Origin: Microthrixaceae bacterium
GTDB taxonomy: Bacteria > Actinomycetota > Acidimicrobiia > Acidimicrobiales > DATDAH01
Assembly (NCBI GenBank): GCA_020637195.1
Contig: JACJWK010000001.1
Coordinates: forward strand, 1 to 64,000
Direction of reading: 5' to 3'
Length of the DNA stretch: 64,000 nucleotides
Shown here: one piece after another, positions 43,884-53,070 of the stretch
How positions within the stretch are numbered: position 1 is the stretch's first letter
Layout: every line of letters starts with the position of its first letter
Position numbers and translations under genes: made by a program
Notes under the pieces: generated by a model
What the model was told of the DNA's origin: nothing
The model's input: the letters and a program-made list of their open reading frames with translations, nothing else
The model's database searches: none

Positions 43884-45251
43884 TCAGCCCGGGACCTCGA
43901 ACGAGAGGGTCGCCGAGTCCTCGCCGGGGAACAGGACGCCCGTGTCCCCGGTGATGAACTCGCCGTTGACCGAGACCTGGAGGTCGTAGTTCGCTCCGTC
44001 GTCGTCGCACGCGCCGAAGTTGCGGACGAACACCTGGTACGTCCCGGGCACGGCCTGGCTCGGGCCCCAGAAGGCCTCCTCGCCGTGGGCGCCGACGTCC
44101 TCGCAACCCGGGACGTCGTCGCCGCCGACCAGCGTGCCGCCCGTTGACGTGGTCGGCGACGAGAACGACAGCTCCTCGCCGCTGGGCTCGATGACGTGCA
44201 GGTCGAGGTCGTCGTTGCCACCCCAGGTGAGGATGACGTCGACGTCGTTCTCGCCGCTCAGGTCGTCGGGCGGCTGCGTGTCCGGTGGCGTGGTCACGGG
44301 GGGCAGCGTCACGTCGGGATCGTCGTCGTCGACGTCGGTGCCGTCGCCGGGCTGGTCGTCGTCGCCGTCCGTGCCCGGGGGACGGGTGAACGGGTCGCCC
44401 GTGTCGAGGTCGACGATCACGAAGATGTCGACGGTCACGCTCACCTGGATCACGGTGAGGCGGGCCGAGTCGAACCCGGTCCACCGGGGCCCTCGGAAGG
44501 TCGGGCGGGAGGACACCGCGGTCGGTGGGGTGAGCGGGTTGCCACAGGCGCAGCGCGCCCGCGGGACGCCCTGGCGATCGACGAGCACCGCGGTGCCGGC
44601 CTGGAGGACCGTCTGGATCGTCGTCGCTCGGCCGTCGCGGAACCCGTGGTTGGTGACCCGGGTGTCGGTGCGCAGCTGCATCGAGGTGAGGCCCAGGACG
44701 TAGTCCTCGAGTCGCTCGAAGGCGATGCCCTGGACCCCCGCCCAGGCGCGGCCCTTGTCGGGGTTGGCCTGGAGGAAGTCGATCATCTGGCGTCGATCGC
44801 ACTGCGCCTGGTTCTGGGTCCCGCCGTAGAGGCCGGGCTCGCTGCCCGACGCGCTCCGGACCTCGACGGGGCCGCCGGACGAGGTCCCGGTCGTGCCCTG
44901 GGCGGCCACGGCGCGGTTGTCCGGGTTGGCCACGCTGTCGGTGAACGGGTCGTCGCCGATGTCGGTGGCGGGGGCGAGGAAGACCTCCCCGGCCCCGGCG
45001 TCGTCCTGGGTGAGCACGAGCACGCCGACCGTCCCCGCGACGAGCAGCGCCACGACGCCCACCGCGACGGCGACGACGAGCCCGGTGCGCGACCGCTTCG
45101 GCGGCGGCCCGGGCGGCGGGGCGGGGGCGTACCCGTACCCGTAGCCACCGGCCGGGGGGCCTCCCGGGCCCCGCGGTGGCCCGGACGGCGGCGGGAACGG
45201 CGGCGGCCCCGACGGCGGACCACCGGATACCGGAGGTACGGGAGTGGTCAT
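43884..45251 (-). CDS. Membrane-anchored protein with DUF6777-like and YfaP/DUF2135-like domains
   Basis: 455 residues. A proline-rich cytosolic head is followed by one transmembrane helix (residues about 55-80, VVAVAVGVVALLVAGTVGVL). The outer part has a domain with GLYGGTQNQAQCDRRQMIDF and VTNHGFRDGRATTIQTVLQ, which I recognise as resembling DUF6777. An acidic low-complexity linker and a C-terminal domain with VDVILTWGGNDDLDLHV, similar to YfaP/DUF2135, follow. Function unknown. Its pairing with a kinase-like gene suggests a transmembrane sensing unit. Confidence 0.72.
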   Translation of the reverse strand: MTTPVPPVSGGPPSGPPPFPPPSGPPRGPGGPPAGGYGYGYAPAPPPGPPPKRSRTGLVVAVAVGVVALLVAGTVGVLVLTQDDAGAGEVFLAPATDIGDDPFTDSVANPDNRAVAAQGTTGTSSGGPVEVRSASGSEPGLYGGTQNQAQCDRRQMIDFLQANPDKGRAWAGVQGIAFERLEDYVLGLTSMQLRTDTRVTNHGFRDGRATTIQTVLQAGTAVLVDRQGVPRARCACGNPLTPPTAVSSRPTFRGPRWTGFDSARLTVIQVSVTVDIFVIVDLDTGDPFTRPPGTDGDDDQPGDGTDVDDDDPDVTLPPVTTPPDTQPPDDLSGENDVDVILTWGGNDDLDLHVIEPSGEELSFSSPTTSTGGTLVGGDDVPGCEDVGAHGEEAFWGPSQAVPGTYQVFVRNFGACDDDGANYDLQVSVNGEFITGDTGVLFPGEDSATLSFEVPG

Positions 45252-45313
45252 GGCCTCAGTGAACGCCCGGCCTCGGGTCGAGGGCAGGGCCGAACGTCAC
45301 CTGTGCGCGGCGG

Positions 45314-47749
45314 TCACTCCACCACCCGCAGCGTGGACGGGATGTCCATGCGCCGGAGGCGCCGCACCGTCAGCAACGGGGCGATCGTGACGGCCAGGAC
45401 CCCGAGGACCAGCGCCGTGGCCACGGTCGACGCCGACAGGTACGTCACCACGCCGATGTCGGGGAGGGTGCCGGGCACGATCGCGGCCATGAGCCACGCC
45501 AGCAGCAGTCGGCCCGCGATCACGCCCGTCACGGTGCCGAGCACGCCGATCACCAGGCTCTCGGTCACCGCCACCAGCACCACCCGGCTCACGGGCAGGC
45601 CGAAGGCGAACAGGGTGGCGTTCTCCCGGGCCCGCTCGTCGAGGTTGATCGAGGTGGCGTTGAACGCGATCAGCAGGGCCATCAGCAAGACGGCGCCCTC
45701 GATCACCCGGAAGATGCCGAACACCTCGTCGATCTGGTCGCGGACGCTGCGGGCCAGGTCGGTCACGGGGACCACCGAGGCCACCCCTTCCTGGCCGAAC
45801 AGGTCTCGCTGCACGTCCGGAACCGTCACGCCGTCGGCGGGAGCCACCCGAACCGTGTTGACGACCCCCTCGAGGTCGAACAGCGACGCCCACTCGTCGT
45901 CCAGGTAGACGATGAAGCGGTACGGGTTGGGGTGGAGCGCGAGCACCGCGAGCTCGCTCTCGACCCAGCGGTAGCCGACCCCCTCCCGGCGGGGGTGGCG
46001 CAGCGTCACGTCGTCGCCGACGCCGACGCCGAGGTCGGCGGCTGCCTTCTCCGACAGCACGAGGCCGGGCCCGTCGTGGTCGAGGTCGCCCTCCACGGCG
46101 GTCGGGACCCACAGGTCGCTCTGGAGATCGACGGTGTACAGGGCGACGTCGATCCCGTCGTCGCCCGGTTCGAGCGTCCCGCCGAGGGTCAGGCCGGTCT
46201 CGGCCGCCCGCAGCATCGGGTCGTCGGTGATCGCGGTGACCTCGGGGGCGTCGACGAGGGCGAAGCCGTCGAGATCGACCGTCAGGCGGTCGGGTGTGTC
46301 ACCCACGATCTCGTCGTCCCCGGCGGCGATGGTGGCCACGAACGAGTCGACCATCCCGATGACGCCGATCAGGGTGGTGATGGCGGCGGCGATGCCCAGG
46401 GCGGTGAGCAGCGTGCGGCGCGGCTCGCGCAAGACGTTGCGGAACGGCATCTGGGTCACGCTCGATCCGGGGAGGGGCAGGCGGCTCAGCAACGGCGCCA
46501 GGCCGCCGCTGGCGGTGCGGTGGGTGGTGCTCACCGCCTCGACCGGCGTCACCCGCACCGCCCGCCGGACGGGGACCGCGGTGGCCGCCAGCGGCAGGGC
46601 CAGGCCGAGGGCCGCCCCCCGCAGGAAGATGCCGGGCCGGAAGGCGAACTCCCACACCGGGAGCGGGAAGAACCCGGACAGCAGGTCGGCCATGAGCTCG
46701 TCGATCAGCAGGCCGACCCCGACCCCGAAGGCGACGCCGAGCAGCGCGACCTGCGCCCCCACCAGCATCGGTCGCACCGCGATCGTGCGGGGTGGCACGC
46801 CGAGGGCCATGCCGATGCCGATCTCGCGTCGCTGGGCCTCCACGATGCGCACGGTCAGGTTGAAGGCGGCGAAGGTGGCGCCGGCCAGGATCAGCACGGC
46901 GAAGATGTCGTAGAAGCGCTGGTCGCCCTCGATGTCGTCGTAGAGCAGGCGCAGGACCTGGTCGTCCTCCTGGCGCGTCACCGTGAGGCCCACGTCGCCG
47001 AGCTCGGCGGCGAGCGCGTCCTCGATCTCGCGCTCGACGGCGTCGCGGTCGGCTCCGGGCCGGACCCGAAGCACCAGCCGGTTGGCCTGACCGGGGTGTC
47101 CGCCCACCCGCTGCACGGTGGACAGCGGCGCGTAGACCACGGCGAAGTCGGCGAAGACGCTGCCGCGGTCGTCGACGGGGAAGAAGTTCTCCGGGGACAG
47201 TCCGGTTCCCACGTACCGGAGCTCGCGGCCGCCGCTCAGCCGCAGGGTGCCCGTGGGGGCGAGGTCGTGGCGTTGGACCAGGTGCTCGTCGACGACGACC
47301 GTGTCGCCCGCGGCGTCGTCGGGGCGCAGGCCGCGCCCCTCGACGGTGGCGATGCCGCTCACGTGGGGGCCGCCGTCCCGGACGTCGACCCCGACGAGCC
47401 GGCCGGGCACCAGGACCAGCTCGTCGGCGGTGGAGGCGTCCACCTGGATCGGCACCTCGAGGCGGGGCTCGGCGGCGGCGATGTCGGCCGCGTGGGGGAT
47501 CGCCGCCGCGGCGGCCAGCAGCCGGTCGGCGTCGGCGAAGCTGCCGGTGGTGAGCGCGACGCGCAGGTCGTACATGTCGAGGGCGTCGTAGCTCGCGTCG
47601 TAGGAGGCCTGTCGCCAGGCCGAGACGCTCGTGAGGCCGGAGTAGGTGCCCGAGCCGATCGCGATGATCAGCGCGATCGCGGCCACCTGGAGCCATCGGG
47701 CGCGCAGGTCGCGCCACGACCAGCGCAGCCAGAGCGCGAGGCCCCTCAC
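45314..47749 (-). CDS. FtsX/MacB-type ABC transporter permease
   Basis: 811 residues. An N-terminal transmembrane segment (IALIIAIGSGTYSG) and a large extracytoplasmic region come first. Then there are two FtsX-like blocks: about 275-390 (RFYDIFAVLILAGATFAAFN, PLAATAVPVRRAVRVTPVEA) and a C-terminal copy (VSRVVLVAVTESLVIGVLG). This layout fits lipoprotein or macrolide-type exporters and envelope-stress machines. Its GTG overlaps the ATPase stop by 4 nt, so the pair is one transporter. Cargo unknown. Confidence 0.88.
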   Translation of the reverse strand: MRGLALWLRWSWRDLRARWLQVAAIALIIAIGSGTYSGLTSVSAWRQASYDASYDALDMYDLRVALTTGSFADADRLLAAAAAIPHAADIAAAEPRLEVPIQVDASTADELVLVPGRLVGVDVRDGGPHVSGIATVEGRGLRPDDAAGDTVVVDEHLVQRHDLAPTGTLRLSGGRELRYVGTGLSPENFFPVDDRGSVFADFAVVYAPLSTVQRVGGHPGQANRLVLRVRPGADRDAVEREIEDALAAELGDVGLTVTRQEDDQVLRLLYDDIEGDQRFYDIFAVLILAGATFAAFNLTVRIVEAQRREIGIGMALGVPPRTIAVRPMLVGAQVALLGVAFGVGVGLLIDELMADLLSGFFPLPVWEFAFRPGIFLRGAALGLALPLAATAVPVRRAVRVTPVEAVSTTHRTASGGLAPLLSRLPLPGSSVTQMPFRNVLREPRRTLLTALGIAAAITTLIGVIGMVDSFVATIAAGDDEIVGDTPDRLTVDLDGFALVDAPEVTAITDDPMLRAAETGLTLGGTLEPGDDGIDVALYTVDLQSDLWVPTAVEGDLDHDGPGLVLSEKAAADLGVGVGDDVTLRHPRREGVGYRWVESELAVLALHPNPYRFIVYLDDEWASLFDLEGVVNTVRVAPADGVTVPDVQRDLFGQEGVASVVPVTDLARSVRDQIDEVFGIFRVIEGAVLLMALLIAFNATSINLDERARENATLFAFGLPVSRVVLVAVTESLVIGVLGTVTGVIAGRLLLAWLMAAIVPGTLPDIGVVTYLSASTVATALVLGVLAVTIAPLLTVRRLRRMDIPSTLRVVE

Positions 47750-48465
47750 CAGTGCAGGCTGGCGATGTCGGCGGTGCCCCCGGGCGGGGGACCGTCACCG
47801 ACGACGGTGCCGCTCGAGAGCTCGACCACCCGGTCGGCCACCCGGCTGATCTCGCGGTTGTGGGTGACGATCATCACGGTCACCCCGGCGTGAGCCTGCT
47901 CGTGCAGCAGTTCGAGGATGGCCACGCCCGTGCGGAAGTCGAGCTCGCCCGTCGGCTCGTCGGCGAGCAGCACCGGGTTGCCGGTGGCCAGCGCGCGGGC
48001 GATGGCGACCCGCTGCTGCTCGCCCCCGGACAGCTGGTGGCTGAAGTGGTCCATCCGGGTCGCGAGGCCGACGCGCTCGAGCACCTCGGAGGCGTCGGGC
48101 CCGGGCCGGCCACGGCGGGCCACGTCGACGGCGAACTGCACGTTCTCGCGGGCGGTGAGGGCCGGGAACAGGTTGAACGACTGGAAGACGAAGCTGACGG
48201 TCTCGCGGCGGAAGCGGAACAGGTCCTTGCGGCCGGCGCCCTCCAGGGCGTGCCCGGCCACGCGGACCGACCCCTCGCTCGGCGTGTCGAGCGCGCCGAT
48301 CAGGTTGAGCAGCGTCGTCTTCCCACACCCCGACGGGCCCAGGACCACCAGGAACTCCCCGGGCTCGACGGAGAGGTCGACGTCGTGCAGGGCGGTCACC
48401 CGGGAGTCCCCGACCTCGTAGTGGCGGCCGACGGCCTCCAGCTCGATGACGGGCACGCTGCCCAT
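47746..48465 (-). CDS. ABC transporter ATPase (LolD/MacB-like)
   Basis: 239 residues with Walker A GPSGCGKTTLLN, Q-loop FVFQSFNLFP, signature LSGGEQQRVAIARAL, Walker B VLLADEPTGEL and the H-loop VTHNREI. It powers the permease encoded immediately downstream. ATG 48465 or GTG 48456 are both possible starts. Divergent from the hydrogenase operon; a 77-bp gap holds both promoters. Confidence 0.92.
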   Translation of the reverse strand: MGSVPVIELEAVGRHYEVGDSRVTALHDVDLSVEPGEFLVVLGPSGCGKTTLLNLIGALDTPSEGSVRVAGHALEGAGRKDLFRFRRETVSFVFQSFNLFPALTARENVQFAVDVARRGRPGPDASEVLERVGLATRMDHFSHQLSGGEQQRVAIARALATGNPVLLADEPTGELDFRTGVAILELLHEQAHAGVTVMIVTHNREISRVADRVVELSSGTVVGDGPPPGGTADIASLHW

Positions 48466-48530
48466 CGTCGCCGCCCGCGTCCGGGCGCGCCAGGGACCTT
48501 CGGCTCTGCCCGCCGGGGCCTGCCGTGGGC

Positions 48531-48536
48531 AAGACT
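48531..48536 (+). promoter_or_regulatory. -10-like AAGACT of the hydrogenase operon
   Basis: AAGACT is followed by 6 nt and GTG 48543. No redox-regulator palindrome is obvious in the 77-bp divergent gap. Confidence 0.5.
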
Positions 48537-48542
48537 CGGGGT

Positions 48543-49688
48543 GTGGAGAGCGGGCCCGTGACGGACGCGTTGGTGACCACCGCCGCGTTCGACGCCCTGC
48601 TCGGGGCGCTCGCCGACGACGGTCGGCGGGTGATCGGCCCCCGGGTCCGCGACGGTGCCGTGGTCCTGGACGACCTCGACGGCGTCGCCGACCTCCCCGT
48701 CGGCTGGGCCGACGAGCAGAGCCCGGGCCGGTACCGACTCCGCCGGCGCGACGACGACGCCCACTTCGGGTTCACCACGCCGTCGACGTCCTGGAAGCCC
48801 TTCTTGCACCCGGCCCGTGAGGTCGTGTTCCGGGCCCGCCTCGACGGCGCCGGGTTCGAGGTCACGCCGCCGGACGCTCCCGAGCCCCTCGCCTTCATCG
48901 GCGTCCGTGCGTGCGACCTCGCCGGCATCGCCGTGCAGGACCGCGTCCTCGGCGGAGGCCGCTTCGTCGACGCCGGCTACGCCGCCCGCCGATCCGACGT
49001 CTTCGTCGTCGCCGCCGACTGCGGTGAGTCGGGCCCGACGTGCTTCTGCGGGTCGATGGGCACGGGCCCCACCGCCACCACCGGGTTCGACCTCGCCGTC
49101 GGCGAGCGCCTCGGGGACGAGCCGAGGTTCTTCGTGCGGATCGGCTCTGCGCGCGGCGCCGCGCTGCTCGAGCGGGTCGAGCACACGCCGGCGACCGAGG
49201 CCGACCGCGCCGACGCCCGGGCGGCGGCCGCGCGGGCCGTCGCCGGCCAGTCCCGGTCCGTCGCCGCCGGCGAGGTCGCCGGCCTGCTGGCCCGCAACCT
49301 CGAGCACCCCCGCTGGGACGAGGTGGCCGAGCGGTGCCTGGCGTGCACCAACTGCACCCTCGTCTGCCCCACGTGCTTCTGCACCTCCGTCGAGGACTCG
49401 GTCGACCTCGCCGGCACCGAGGCCGTCCGCAGCCGCCGGTGGGACTCCTGCTTCACCCTCGACTTCACCGCCCTCGGCGGGGCGCCCGTTCGCGGCAGCG
49501 TGCGGTCCCGCTACCGCCAGTGGCTGACCCACAAGCTCTCGACCTGGCAGGACCAGTTCGGCGAGTTGGGGTGCGTCGGCTGCGGGCGGTGCCTCACCTG
49601 GTGCCCCGTCGGCATCGACCTCACCGAGGAGGTCGCCGCCATCGGTGCGACCGACGGCGCCGAGAACCCCGGAGGAACCCCGTCGTGA
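48543..49688 (+). CDS. Group 3b [NiFe] hydrogenase beta (iron-sulfur) subunit
   Basis: 381 residues, related to sulfhydrogenase beta and AsrA. Electron-carrying [4Fe-4S] motifs at the C-terminus are CLACTNCTLVCPTCFC near residue 265 and CVGCGRCLTWCPVGID near 345. It links the flavin subunit with the small subunit. The start is taken as GTG 48543 because AAGACT lies six nt upstream. Its stop overlaps the next start (GTGA). Confidence 0.9.
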   Translation: MESGPVTDALVTTAAFDALLGALADDGRRVIGPRVRDGAVVLDDLDGVADLPVGWADEQSPGRYRLRRRDDDAHFGFTTPSTSWKPFLHPAREVVFRARLDGAGFEVTPPDAPEPLAFIGVRACDLAGIAVQDRVLGGGRFVDAGYAARRSDVFVVAADCGESGPTCFCGSMGTGPTATTGFDLAVGERLGDEPRFFVRIGSARGAALLERVEHTPATEADRADARAAAARAVAGQSRSVAAGEVAGLLARNLEHPRWDEVAERCLACTNCTLVCPTCFCTSVEDSVDLAGTEAVRSRRWDSCFTLDFTALGGAPVRGSVRSRYRQWLTHKLSTWQDQFGELGCVGCGRCLTWCPVGIDLTEEVAAIGATDGAENPGGTPS

Positions 49689-50143
49689 AGCCCATCCCCG
49701 AGCTCCTGGCCGAGCACCCCTTCTTCGAGGGGCTCCCCGCCGACGACCTGGCCGCCCTGGCGGCCTGCGGCGAGGAGGTGTCGTTCGGCGCCGGCGAGGT
49801 GATCTTCCGGGAGGGCACCCCGGCCGACCGCATGTACGTGCTGCGCGCCGGCCGCGTCGGCCTCGAGATCCACGCCCTGGGCCGACCCGCCCACCTCGTC
49901 ACCACCCTCGCCGCCGGCGAGATCCTCGGCGCGTCGTGGCTGTTCCCGCCGTACCAGTGGCAGTTCGAGGCGCTGGCCCTCGACGCCACCACCGCGGTGG
50001 CGCTCGACGCCGGCTGCGTGCGGGCCCGCCTCGACGCCGACCCGGCCCTCGGCTACGTCGTGGTGCAGCGCTTCGCGGCCCTGCTCGTCAAGCGGCTCCA
50101 GGCCGCGCGGTTCCGCCTGCTGGACGTGTACGGCGATGGCTGA
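49685..50143 (+). CDS. Cyclic-nucleotide-binding-fold protein in the hydrogenase operon
   Basis: 152 residues, a CNB domain (FFEGLPADDLAALAACGEEV, VIFREGTPADRMYVLRAGRV) and a helical tail. The phosphate-binding cassette is not canonical: the FGE-x-x-x-PRxA box of cAMP binders is replaced by GEILGASWLFPPYQWQFEA, with no arginine. It may sense another ligand or act as a structural subunit. It sits between the beta and gamma genes and overlaps both, so its dose follows the hydrogenase. No HTH, so it is not a CRP-like regulator. Confidence 0.85.
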   Translation: MKPIPELLAEHPFFEGLPADDLAALAACGEEVSFGAGEVIFREGTPADRMYVLRAGRVGLEIHALGRPAHLVTTLAAGEILGASWLFPPYQWQFEALALDATTAVALDAGCVRARLDADPALGYVVVQRFAALLVKRLQAARFRLLDVYGDG

Positions 50144-50984
50144 TCCCGTCGCCGTCACCCTCGACGCCGATCCGATGGTGCCGGTGCCCTACGAGGTCGT
50201 GGCCCGGCGGGCGCTGAGCGACGACACCACGTCGCTCACGCTGGCGCCGGCCGGCCCTCGCCTGGCCGATGCGCGCCCGGGCCAGTTCTTCATGCTCTGG
50301 GCGCCGGGCGTGGGGGAGATCCCGATCTCGCTCGGCGTCGCCGGCCCCGGCGGCCAGGTCGAGGAGAGCATCCGTGCCGTGGGCGCGGTGAGCCGGGCGC
50401 TGTCCGCCACCCCGGTCGGCGGTCGCATCGGGCTGCGCGGGCCCTTCGGGACCTCCTGGGACCTCGACGCCGCGGTCGGTCGCCACCTGCTCCTCGTGGC
50501 CGGCGGGGTCGGCCTGGTGCCGTTGCGCCCGGCGGTGCTCGACGCCGTCGAGCGCGCCTCGGACTTCCGGGGCATCGGGGTCGTGGTCGGAGCCCGCACC
50601 CCGGGCGATCTGCTCTTCCAGGACGAGCTGACCGACTGGGGGGAGCGGCCGGGCGTCCAGGTGGTCACGACCGTCGACCACGCCGACCGTGCCTGGCACG
50701 GCCACGTGGGCGTCGTGACCGAGGTGCTCGACCTCGTCGACCTCGACCCCGCCCGCACCACGGCGATGGTGTGCGGCCCCGAGGTCATGATGCGGTTCGT
50801 GGCCCAGGCGCTCGACGGCCGCGGCGTGCCCCTGGCCGACGTCCAGCTCTCGCTCGAGCGCAACATGAAGTGCGCGATCGGCCACTGCGGGCACTGCCAG
50901 ATCGGCGGCGGGTTCGTCTGCCTCGACGGGCCCGTCGTGGCCGCCGACCGGGCCCTCCCGCTCCTCCAGGTGCGCGAGCGATGA
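50136..50984 (+). CDS. Group 3b hydrogenase gamma (FAD/NAD(P)-binding) subunit
   Basis: 282 residues of the ferredoxin-NADP reductase/DHOD-beta fold. FAD region ARPGQFFMLWAPG, NAD(P) loop LLLVAGGVGLVPLRP, and the [2Fe-2S] cysteine motif CAIGHCGHCQIGGGFVC near residue 250. It exchanges electrons with NAD(P)H. It overlaps its neighbours by 8 and 4 nt. Confidence 0.92.
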   Translation: MADPVAVTLDADPMVPVPYEVVARRALSDDTTSLTLAPAGPRLADARPGQFFMLWAPGVGEIPISLGVAGPGGQVEESIRAVGAVSRALSATPVGGRIGLRGPFGTSWDLDAAVGRHLLLVAGGVGLVPLRPAVLDAVERASDFRGIGVVVGARTPGDLLFQDELTDWGERPGVQVVTTVDHADRAWHGHVGVVTEVLDLVDLDPARTTAMVCGPEVMMRFVAQALDGRGVPLADVQLSLERNMKCAIGHCGHCQIGGGFVCLDGPVVAADRALPLLQVRER

Positions 50985-51781
50985 GCGCGGCGGTGCGCCC
51001 CCGCCTCGCGGTGTGGAAGTTCTCGTCCTGCGACGGCTGCCAGCTCACCCTCCTCGACCGCGAGGACGAGCTCCTCGCGGTCGCCGAGGCGGTCGAGGTG
51101 GCCTACTTCCTCGAGGCCACGAGCGGCGTCGTCGAGGGGCCCTACGACGTGTCCCTGGTCGAGGGCTCCATCTCGACCCCGCACGACGTCGAGCGCATCC
51201 AGGAGGTGCGGGCCGCGTCCAAGGTGCTCGTGAGCATCGGCGCCTGCGCGACGGCGGGTGGCATCCAGGCCCTGCGCAACTTCGCCGACCTCGACGAGCT
51301 CGCGTCGATCGTCTACGCCCACCCGTCGTTCCTGTCCGCGCTCGACACCTCGACCCCCATCGCCGACCACGTCCCGGTCGACCTGGAGCTGCGGGGGTGC
51401 CCGATCGACGGCCGCCAGCTCCTCGAGCTGATCGGCGCGGTGCTGGCCGGCCGCAAGCCGGTGCTGCCGGCCCACAGCGTCTGCGTCGAGTGCAAGTCGG
51501 CCGGCAACGTGTGCGTCCTCGTCGCCCACGGCGAGCCGTGCCTCGGCCCGGTCACCCAGGCCGGCTGCGGGGCCCTGTGCCCTCGCTATCACCGGGGCTG
51601 CTACGGCTGCTTCGGGCCCATGGAGTCGGCCGCCCCGGAGTCGCTGGCGCCGGCGCTCGCGTCGGTCGGGCTCGACGAGGCCGACCAGGGCCGGCTGCTG
51701 CGCACCTTCAACGGGTGGGCCCCGCCCTTCCGGGCCGCCAGCACGGTGCGGCTGCCCGACCCGAGACGGAGGACCACGTGA
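50981..51781 (+). CDS. Group 3b hydrogenase small (delta) subunit
   Basis: 266 residues with the cysteines of the cluster-carrying small subunit: SSCDGCQLTLL (proximal cluster), GACATAGG, RGCPIDG, then VCVECKSAGNVCV and a C-rich end CGALCPRYHRGCYGCFGP for two further clusters. No Tat signal, so the enzyme is cytosolic. The ATG overlaps the gamma stop. Confidence 0.93.
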   Translation: MSAAVRPRLAVWKFSSCDGCQLTLLDREDELLAVAEAVEVAYFLEATSGVVEGPYDVSLVEGSISTPHDVERIQEVRAASKVLVSIGACATAGGIQALRNFADLDELASIVYAHPSFLSALDTSTPIADHVPVDLELRGCPIDGRQLLELIGAVLAGRKPVLPAHSVCVECKSAGNVCVLVAHGEPCLGPVTQAGCGALCPRYHRGCYGCFGPMESAAPESLAPALASVGLDEADQGRLLRTFNGWAPPFRAASTVRLPDPRRRTT

Positions 51782-53070
51782 GCGAGGACCGCACGATCCG
51801 GGTGGACGCCCTGGCCCGGGTGGAGGGCGAGGGCGCCCTCCACGTCGAGATCCGCGACGGCGCCCTCACCGGCGTCGCGTTGGAGATCTACGAGCCGCCC
51901 CGGTTCTTCGAGGCCCTGTTGCGGGGCCGGCGCCACACCGAGCCGCCCGACATCACCGCCCGCATCTGCGGGATCTGCCCGGTGGCGTACCAGATGAGTG
52001 CCTGCGAGGCGATCGAGGACGCCTGTGGCGTCGTGGTCGACGGCCCCCTGCGCGACCTGCGCCGCCTCCTGTACTGCGGTGAGTGGATCGAGAGCCACAC
52101 CCTGCACGTGTACCTCCTGCACGCCCCCGACTTCCTGGGCTACGACGGCGCCCTCGAGATGGCCGCCGACCACCGGGACCGGGTGGCGCAGGGCCTCGAG
52201 CTGAAGAAGGTCGGCAACGCCCTCGTCGAGGTGGTCGGCGGTCGCGCCATCCACCCGATCAACGTGCGGGTCGGCGGGTTCCACCGCGTGCCGACCCGCC
52301 GCGAGCTGGCGCCGCTGCTGGACGACCTCCGCCGCGTGAGGGACATCGCCGAGGACACCGTGGCGTGGGTGGCCGGCTTCGACTTCCCCGACCTCACCCA
52401 CGACCACGAGCTGGTCGCCCTGGCCCGGCCTGACGAGTACGCGGTCATCGGCGGGCGCATCGTGTCCGACCGCGGCCTCGACCTCGCGGCCTCCGAGTTC
52501 TCCGGGGCCTTCGTCGAGCAGCACGTGGCCCGCTCGAACGCCCTGCACGCGTTCCGGTCCGACGGTGGCCGCTACCTGGTCGGGCCGCTGGCGCGCTTCG
52601 CCCTCGGCTTCGACCACCTCCTCCCCGGCGCCCGGGCCGCGGCCGACGCCGCCGGTCTGACCCCCGACGAGCGCAACCCGTTCCGCAGCATCGTCGTGCG
52701 CGCCGTCGAGGTGCTCCACGCGGTCGAGGAGGCCATCGCGCTGCTGGAGGGCTACGAGGAGCCCGACGCGCCGGCGCGGGCCGTCGAGCCCCGGGCCGGC
52801 ACCGGCCACGGCGTCTCGGAGGCGCCGCGCGGCCTGCTGTACCACCGCTACACGCTCGACGACGAGGGGATGATCACCGACGCCGTGATCGTGCCCCCGA
52901 CGGCGCAGAACCAGCCCGGCATCGAGACCGACCTCGCCCGCCTCATCGAGGACAACCTCGACCTGGGCGACGACGCCCTGCGCCACGTCTGCGAGCAGGC
53001 CATCCGCAACCACGACCCCTGCATCTCGTGCGCCACCCACTTCCTCGACCTCACGGTGGACCGCCGGTGA
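51778..53070 (+). CDS. Group 3b [NiFe] hydrogenase large (alpha) subunit
   Basis: 430 residues holding the NiFe site. The L1 motif RICGICPVAYQMS lies near residue 62 and the C-terminal L2 motif DPCISCATHF near residue 413. After the conserved His a short tail (FLDLTVDRR) remains for removal by the maturation protease encoded next. LARVEGEGALHVE opens the protein. It catalyses H2 oxidation or evolution, coupled to NAD(P)+ by the other subunits. All four NiFe cysteines are present. Confidence 0.95.
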   Translation: MSEDRTIRVDALARVEGEGALHVEIRDGALTGVALEIYEPPRFFEALLRGRRHTEPPDITARICGICPVAYQMSACEAIEDACGVVVDGPLRDLRRLLYCGEWIESHTLHVYLLHAPDFLGYDGALEMAADHRDRVAQGLELKKVGNALVEVVGGRAIHPINVRVGGFHRVPTRRELAPLLDDLRRVRDIAEDTVAWVAGFDFPDLTHDHELVALARPDEYAVIGGRIVSDRGLDLAASEFSGAFVEQHVARSNALHAFRSDGGRYLVGPLARFALGFDHLLPGARAAADAAGLTPDERNPFRSIVVRAVEVLHAVEEAIALLEGYEEPDAPARAVEPRAGTGHGVSEAPRGLLYHRYTLDDEGMITDAVIVPPTAQNQPGIETDLARLIEDNLDLGDDALRHVCEQAIRNHDPCISCATHFLDLTVDRR

